From Maribacter thermophilus (GTDB lineage Bacteria > Bacteroidota > Bacteroidia > Flavobacteriales > Flavobacteriaceae): a stretch of 64,000 nucleotides of DNA. The position numbers and the translations under genes were made by a program. The notes under the pieces are model-generated. The model was not told the DNA's origin and did no database searches. It was given only the letters and a program-made list of their open reading frames with translations. The stretch spans positions 2,566,520-2,630,519 of the forward strand of contig NZ_LDAS01000001.1 of assembly GCF_001020565.1 (NCBI RefSeq), written 5' to 3'. The first letter of the stretch is position 1, and each line of letters opens with the position of its first letter. Of this stretch, positions 63,146-64,000 are shown one piece after another.

Positions 63146-64000
63146 GTGCCTGCCATCACCACCATACAAGAGCGAATGCAACAACATCGTTGCTGTGTCA
63201 TAATACCCACATACAACAATGAAAAGACCTTGGCAAAGGTCTTGAACAGTGTCTTAGGGTACACCTGCAATATTATTGTCGTGAACGATGGGGCCACCGA
63301 TAGCACCCCCGAAATACTAAAAACCTTTTCACAGGTAGAACAGGTGCACCTAAAAAAAAATGAAGGTAAGGGCAACGCTTTAAAAATTGGTTTTAAGACG
63401 GCACTTGAGCAAGGATATGAATTTGCGATCACCATAGACTCCGACGGGCAACATTTTGCAGAGGATATCGCTGTTTTTTTAGATGCACTTGAAGCAGAGA
63501 AAACTAAGAATGTGTTATACATCGGTGCCCGCAACATGTCGCAATCGGACGTACCCGGAAAAAGCAGCTTCGGTAACAAGTTCTCTAATTTTTGGTTCTG
63601 GTTCGAAACAGGAACTTGGCTTACCGACACGCAGTGCGGCTATCGTTTGTACCCATTAAAAGAAATACAAAAACTTAAACTGTACACCCCTAAGTTCGAG
63701 TTTGAAATAGAGGTTATCGTAAAGGCTTCTTGGAACGGAACATTGGTAAAAAACGTACCGGTTAAAATATTATATGACGATAAAGATCGCGTATCACATT
63801 TTAGGACCGTACCCGATTTTACACGTATAAGCATTTTGAACACTTGGTTTGTTCTGGTAACCATTTTCTATATTAAGCCTCGTAATTTTTTCAGGAAGCT
63901 TAAAAAAAAAGGGTTTAAAAAATTTCTTTTGGAAGATGTAATGGGAAGCACCGACTCTCCTTTAAAAAAAGCACTTTCCATTGCTTTGGGCGTGTTTATT
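63146..64000 (+). CDS. Family 2 glycosyltransferase, C-terminus cut by window edge (probable DUF2062 fusion)
   Basis: The frame is open to the right edge, so only the first ~285 residues are visible. A GTG at 63146 and an ATG at 63176 are possible starts; no ATG lies upstream before the stop at 63116-63118. Motifs are VIIPTYNNEKTL, IIVVNDGATDST, NEGKGNALKIGFKTALEQG, and ITIDSDGQH (D-x-D metal site), as in dolichol-phosphate-mannose-synthase-like GT2 enzymes. The terminal stretch KKALSIALGVFI resembles the start of a DUF2062 membrane domain, a fusion known in this pigment family. It may glycosylate the pigment or a lipid carrier. Confidence 0.82.
   Translation, partial: MPAITTIQERMQQHRCCVIIPTYNNEKTLAKVLNSVLGYTCNIIVVNDGATDSTPEILKTFSQVEQVHLKKNEGKGNALKIGFKTALEQGYEFAITIDSDGQHFAEDIAVFLDALEAEKTKNVLYIGARNMSQSDVPGKSSFGNKFSNFWFWFETGTWLTDTQCGYRLYPLKEIQKLKLYTPKFEFEIEVIVKASWNGTLVKNVPVKILYDDKDRVSHFRTVPDFTRISILNTWFVLVTIFYIKPRNFFRKLKKKGFKKFLLEDVMGSTDSPLKKALSIALGVFI

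Noticed and set aside
1-64000. CRISPR arrays, insertion sequences, prophage genes, tRNA or rRNA genes
   Set aside because: Reading through the gaps showed no repeat-spacer arrays, transposases, integrases or tRNA cloverleaf-like sequences; gaps are short.

Overview
The window looks like a chromosomal stretch of a marine-type member of the Bacteroidota, family Flavobacteriaceae. The evidence is low to moderate GC, recurrent TAnnTTTG promoter cores a few tens of bases upstream of genes, few Shine-Dalgarno sequences, type 9 secretion-like C-termini, a bifunctional OlsA/OlsB-type acyltransferase, and a flexirubin-type pigment cluster with a tyrosine ammonia-lyase very like the Flavobacterium johnsoniae enzyme. 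A Zobellia-like or related genus would fit, but the sequence alone does not settle this. No tRNA, rRNA, insertion sequence, CRISPR array or prophage gene was seen.

Positions 1-40800 are mostly housekeeping and conserved flavobacterial genes in short operons: a truncated secreted metzincin protease (minus strand), ribF with an HTTM-domain membrane protein, serS, a ComEC-like metallo-beta-lactamase protein, a TPR protein, a DUF4286-GGCT fusion, rsmA, mgtE, a secreted esterase overlapping a 2-hydroxyacid dehydrogenase, small enzymes (DUF1801, VOC, GNAT), an amino-acid-lipid acyltransferase fusion, aspartate kinase with a GNAT protein, fbp, two TerB-like genes flanking mfd, an APC permease, a TlpA-like thioredoxin, yraN, a DUF1800/DUF1501 export pair, metG, tex, a PAP2 phosphatase and a sodium:solute symporter. 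Several convergent pairs share compact bidirectional hairpin terminators.

Positions 40783-64000 hold a flexirubin (aryl polyene-dialkylresorcinol ester) biosynthetic cluster that continues past the right edge. A flavin-dependent halogenase/monooxygenase-like gene diverges from a nearly gapless plus-strand operon of about 21 kb. The proposed flow is as follows. Tyrosine ammonia-lyase makes p-coumarate as the aryl starter. Two acyl carrier proteins, three active-looking ketosynthases, a degenerate chain-length-factor-like ketosynthase, FabG and three hotdog dehydratase subunits extend the polyene. DarA and DarB build the dialkylresorcinol. An LpxL-type acyltransferase would esterify the two halves. 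A methyltransferase would decorate the ring. LolA-like, lipoprotein, ABC and probably downstream factors would move the pigment to the outer membrane. A starter-activating ligase and an MMPL-type exporter, expected in aryl polyene systems, are not in the window and may lie to the right.

The least explained parts of the cluster are a BtrH-like acyl-ACP transferase with a small HTH-like partner, a WG-repeat secreted protein, a half-size ketosynthase-like protein, a NodB deacetylase, and hotdog subunits whose catalytic His and Glu are split between different genes.
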